DNA of 64,000 bases. It comes from Arenibaculum pallidiluteum (GTDB lineage Bacteria > Pseudomonadota > Alphaproteobacteria > Azospirillales > Azospirillaceae). A program made the translations under genes and the position numbers. The notes below the pieces were generated by a model. It had not been told where the DNA came from. It searched no databases and saw only the letters and a program-made list of their open reading frames with translations. This document shows positions 63,004 to 64,000 of the stretch, in pieces. The stretch lies in contig NZ_JAFIQU010000002.1 of NCBI RefSeq assembly GCF_017355985.1, forward strand, positions 434,001-498,000, written 5' to 3'. Position 1 is the first letter of the stretch. Each line of letters opens with the position of its first letter.

Positions 63004-64000
63004 ATGGAACGGATGTGCGACACGGATCCCCGTCCCGGCGGATGGACCCGAACCCTCCTCCGCGGCTTGGTGCTGTGCCTCTCCCTCGGAATCCTGGTCG
63101 AGCCGGACACGGGGGAGACGCGGGAACAGGCACAGCGCACACGCGCACAGCCGGACAGGACCATGGCCGGGCCGGTCGCGGGGCCCGTGGTCCATGGCAT
63201 CGTCCATGGGGTGGCGCCGGCCCGCCAGGCCCCCCGGCCCGCCGCCATGGCGGCGATCGAGCTCCCATCCGAGGAGGCGGAGCGCTACCGCGCGATCTTC
63301 GCCCATCAGGAGCGCGGCGACTGGGGCGCGGCTGATGCGCTGATCACTGACATCAAGGACGACCGGCTGATGGGTCATGTGGAGGCCCAGCGCCTTCTGC
63401 ATCCCAAGGCCTACAAGGCCAGCTACGCCGAGCTGCGCAGCTGGCTCGAGCGCTACGCCGATCACCCCGATGCCGACCGCGTCTGGTCGCTCGCGCAGCG
63501 GCGCATGGGCAAGAGCGATCCGCGCGCGCCGCGCCCGGTCGAGGCCCAGGATACGATCCGGCCGGGCCTGCACGGGCGCGAAAGCCTGGAACGCCCGCGC
63601 AGCGTGACGCCGCGTAGCCGGTCGGGCCAGGCGGACGCCGGCGAGCCGACGCGCGAGCTGAAGGCGGCGATCGCCGCGAAGCTCGACGCCGGGGAAGTCG
63701 ACGGGGCCCGCGACCTTCTGACCCGGGCTATCGCCCCCGCCTCGACCATCGATCCCGGGGACATCGCCACCGAGCGGGTCCGGGTCGCGACGCGGCTTCT
63801 TCAGCTCGGCCGCGACCGCGAGGCGCTCGAGCTCGCCCGGTCAGCCGCCACGACGCCCGGCGAGGTTCCCTCCGGCGCCCACTGGACGGCCGGCCTCGCC
63901 GCTTGGTCGCTGGGCCAATACGACCGCGCGGCGCGCCATTTCGAGGCCCTTGCCTCGACCGAGGACGCGCCCGCCTGGGACAAGGCCGCAGCGGCCTACT
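63004..64000 (+). CDS. Soluble lytic murein transglycosylase, N-terminal superhelical part (truncated by window edge)
   Basis: The frame is open from the ATG at 63004 (or 63013) to the end of the window, at least 332 codons. A signal or anchor (LLRGLVLCLSLGILVEPD) is followed by a charged linker and the all-helical ring of Slt70-type enzymes: ERYRAIFAHQERGDWGAADA, DDRLMGHVEAQRLLHPKAYK and LRSWLERYADHPDADRVWSL. The catalytic lysozyme-like domain would lie beyond the window. Slt cleaves glycan strands to 1,6-anhydro ends in the periplasm. Overlapping short frames in the first 300 nt are shadows. Confidence 0.85.
   Translation, partial: MERMCDTDPRPGGWTRTLLRGLVLCLSLGILVEPDTGETREQAQRTRAQPDRTMAGPVAGPVVHGIVHGVAPARQAPRPAAMAAIELPSEEAERYRAIFAHQERGDWGAADALITDIKDDRLMGHVEAQRLLHPKAYKASYAELRSWLERYADHPDADRVWSLAQRRMGKSDPRAPRPVEAQDTIRPGLHGRESLERPRSVTPRSRSGQADAGEPTRELKAAIAAKLDAGEVDGARDLLTRAIAPASTIDPGDIATERVRVATRLLQLGRDREALELARSAATTPGEVPSGAHWTAGLAAWSLGQYDRAARHFEALASTEDAPAWDKAAAAY

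Overview
The window reads as chromosomal DNA of a high-GC alphaproteobacterium (roughly 70 % GC by eye, almost every codon ending in G or C). The gene set and order fit a free-living, aerobic member of the Rhodospirillales or a near relative: an rplU-rpmA-obgE-proB / proA-nadD-rsfS-rlmH-gpmI-envC-ctpA-deacetylase-rppH backbone, RNase J, an ETF:ubiquinone oxidoreductase, a family 4/5-type uracil-DNA glycosylase, PHB depolymerase and TRAP transport. I do not assign a genus. There are two tRNA genes (Ser-CGA, Gln-TTG). I found no rRNA, CRISPR array, phage or insertion sequence.

Layout. 1-5.5 kb: the start of a branched-chain amino acid ABC ATPase gene (minus), divergent from an unusual chimera of an IclR-type helix-turn-helix and a catalytically degraded acyl-CoA synthetase, then aconitase acnA with duplicated terminators. 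5.5-8.1 kb: LysR and AraC/GyrI-like regulators and two small proteins. 8.1-17.0 kb (minus): rppH, a divergent polysaccharide deacetylase, ctpA, envC-like, gpmI, rlmH, rsfS, nadD, proA, a tight core operon of cell-envelope and housekeeping genes. 17.2-27.9 kb (plus): an RND pump and a block of stress-type genes (SRPBCC membrane protein, Zn-alcohol dehydrogenase, HWE histidine kinase, SDR, hemerythrin) that interrupts the core operon between proA and proB. 28-33 kb (minus): HAD phosphatase, lipoprotein, Nudix, proB, obgE, rpmA, rplU. 33-44 kb: a DUF2478-DUF4213/DUF364 fusion, tRNA-Ser, cold-shock protein, hemolysin III-type protein, pentapeptide protein, a tiny Cys-rich secreted peptide, a yellow/MRJP-like protein, an SDR, an NDH-2-like flavoprotein divergent from a pyruvate-oxidase-like TPP enzyme, and OsmC. 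44.5-48.6 kb (minus): YkgJ, RNase J, PHB depolymerase and an associated ribbon-helix-helix regulator. 48.8-55.8 kb (plus): a LysR-controlled catabolic cassette of DUF1445 hydro-lyase/cyclase, TRAP transporter, DUF2848 protein and amidase. 55.8-64 kb: membrane protein, tRNA-Gln, FliL-like protein, ispE, TPR protein, ETF-QO, uracil-DNA glycosylase and the start of a soluble lytic transglycosylase.

How the parts work together. The minus-strand backbone joins ribosome assembly (L21, L27, ObgE, RsfS, RlmH), proline synthesis (ProB, ProA), NAD synthesis and division/peptidoglycan factors, with start/stop overlaps that imply translational coupling. The inserted plus-strand block looks like a detoxification and general-stress module; the hemerythrin gene carries a close match to the alphaproteobacterial EcfG promoter. 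The TRAP cassette should import a small organic acid and process it with an amidase and two poorly known enzymes. The items most worth follow-up are the IclR/synthetase chimera with three palindromes and a strong divergent promoter, the rsfS gene whose only well-placed start codon is ATA, the DUF2478-DUF364 fusion, and the DUF1445/TRAP/DUF2848/amidase cassette.
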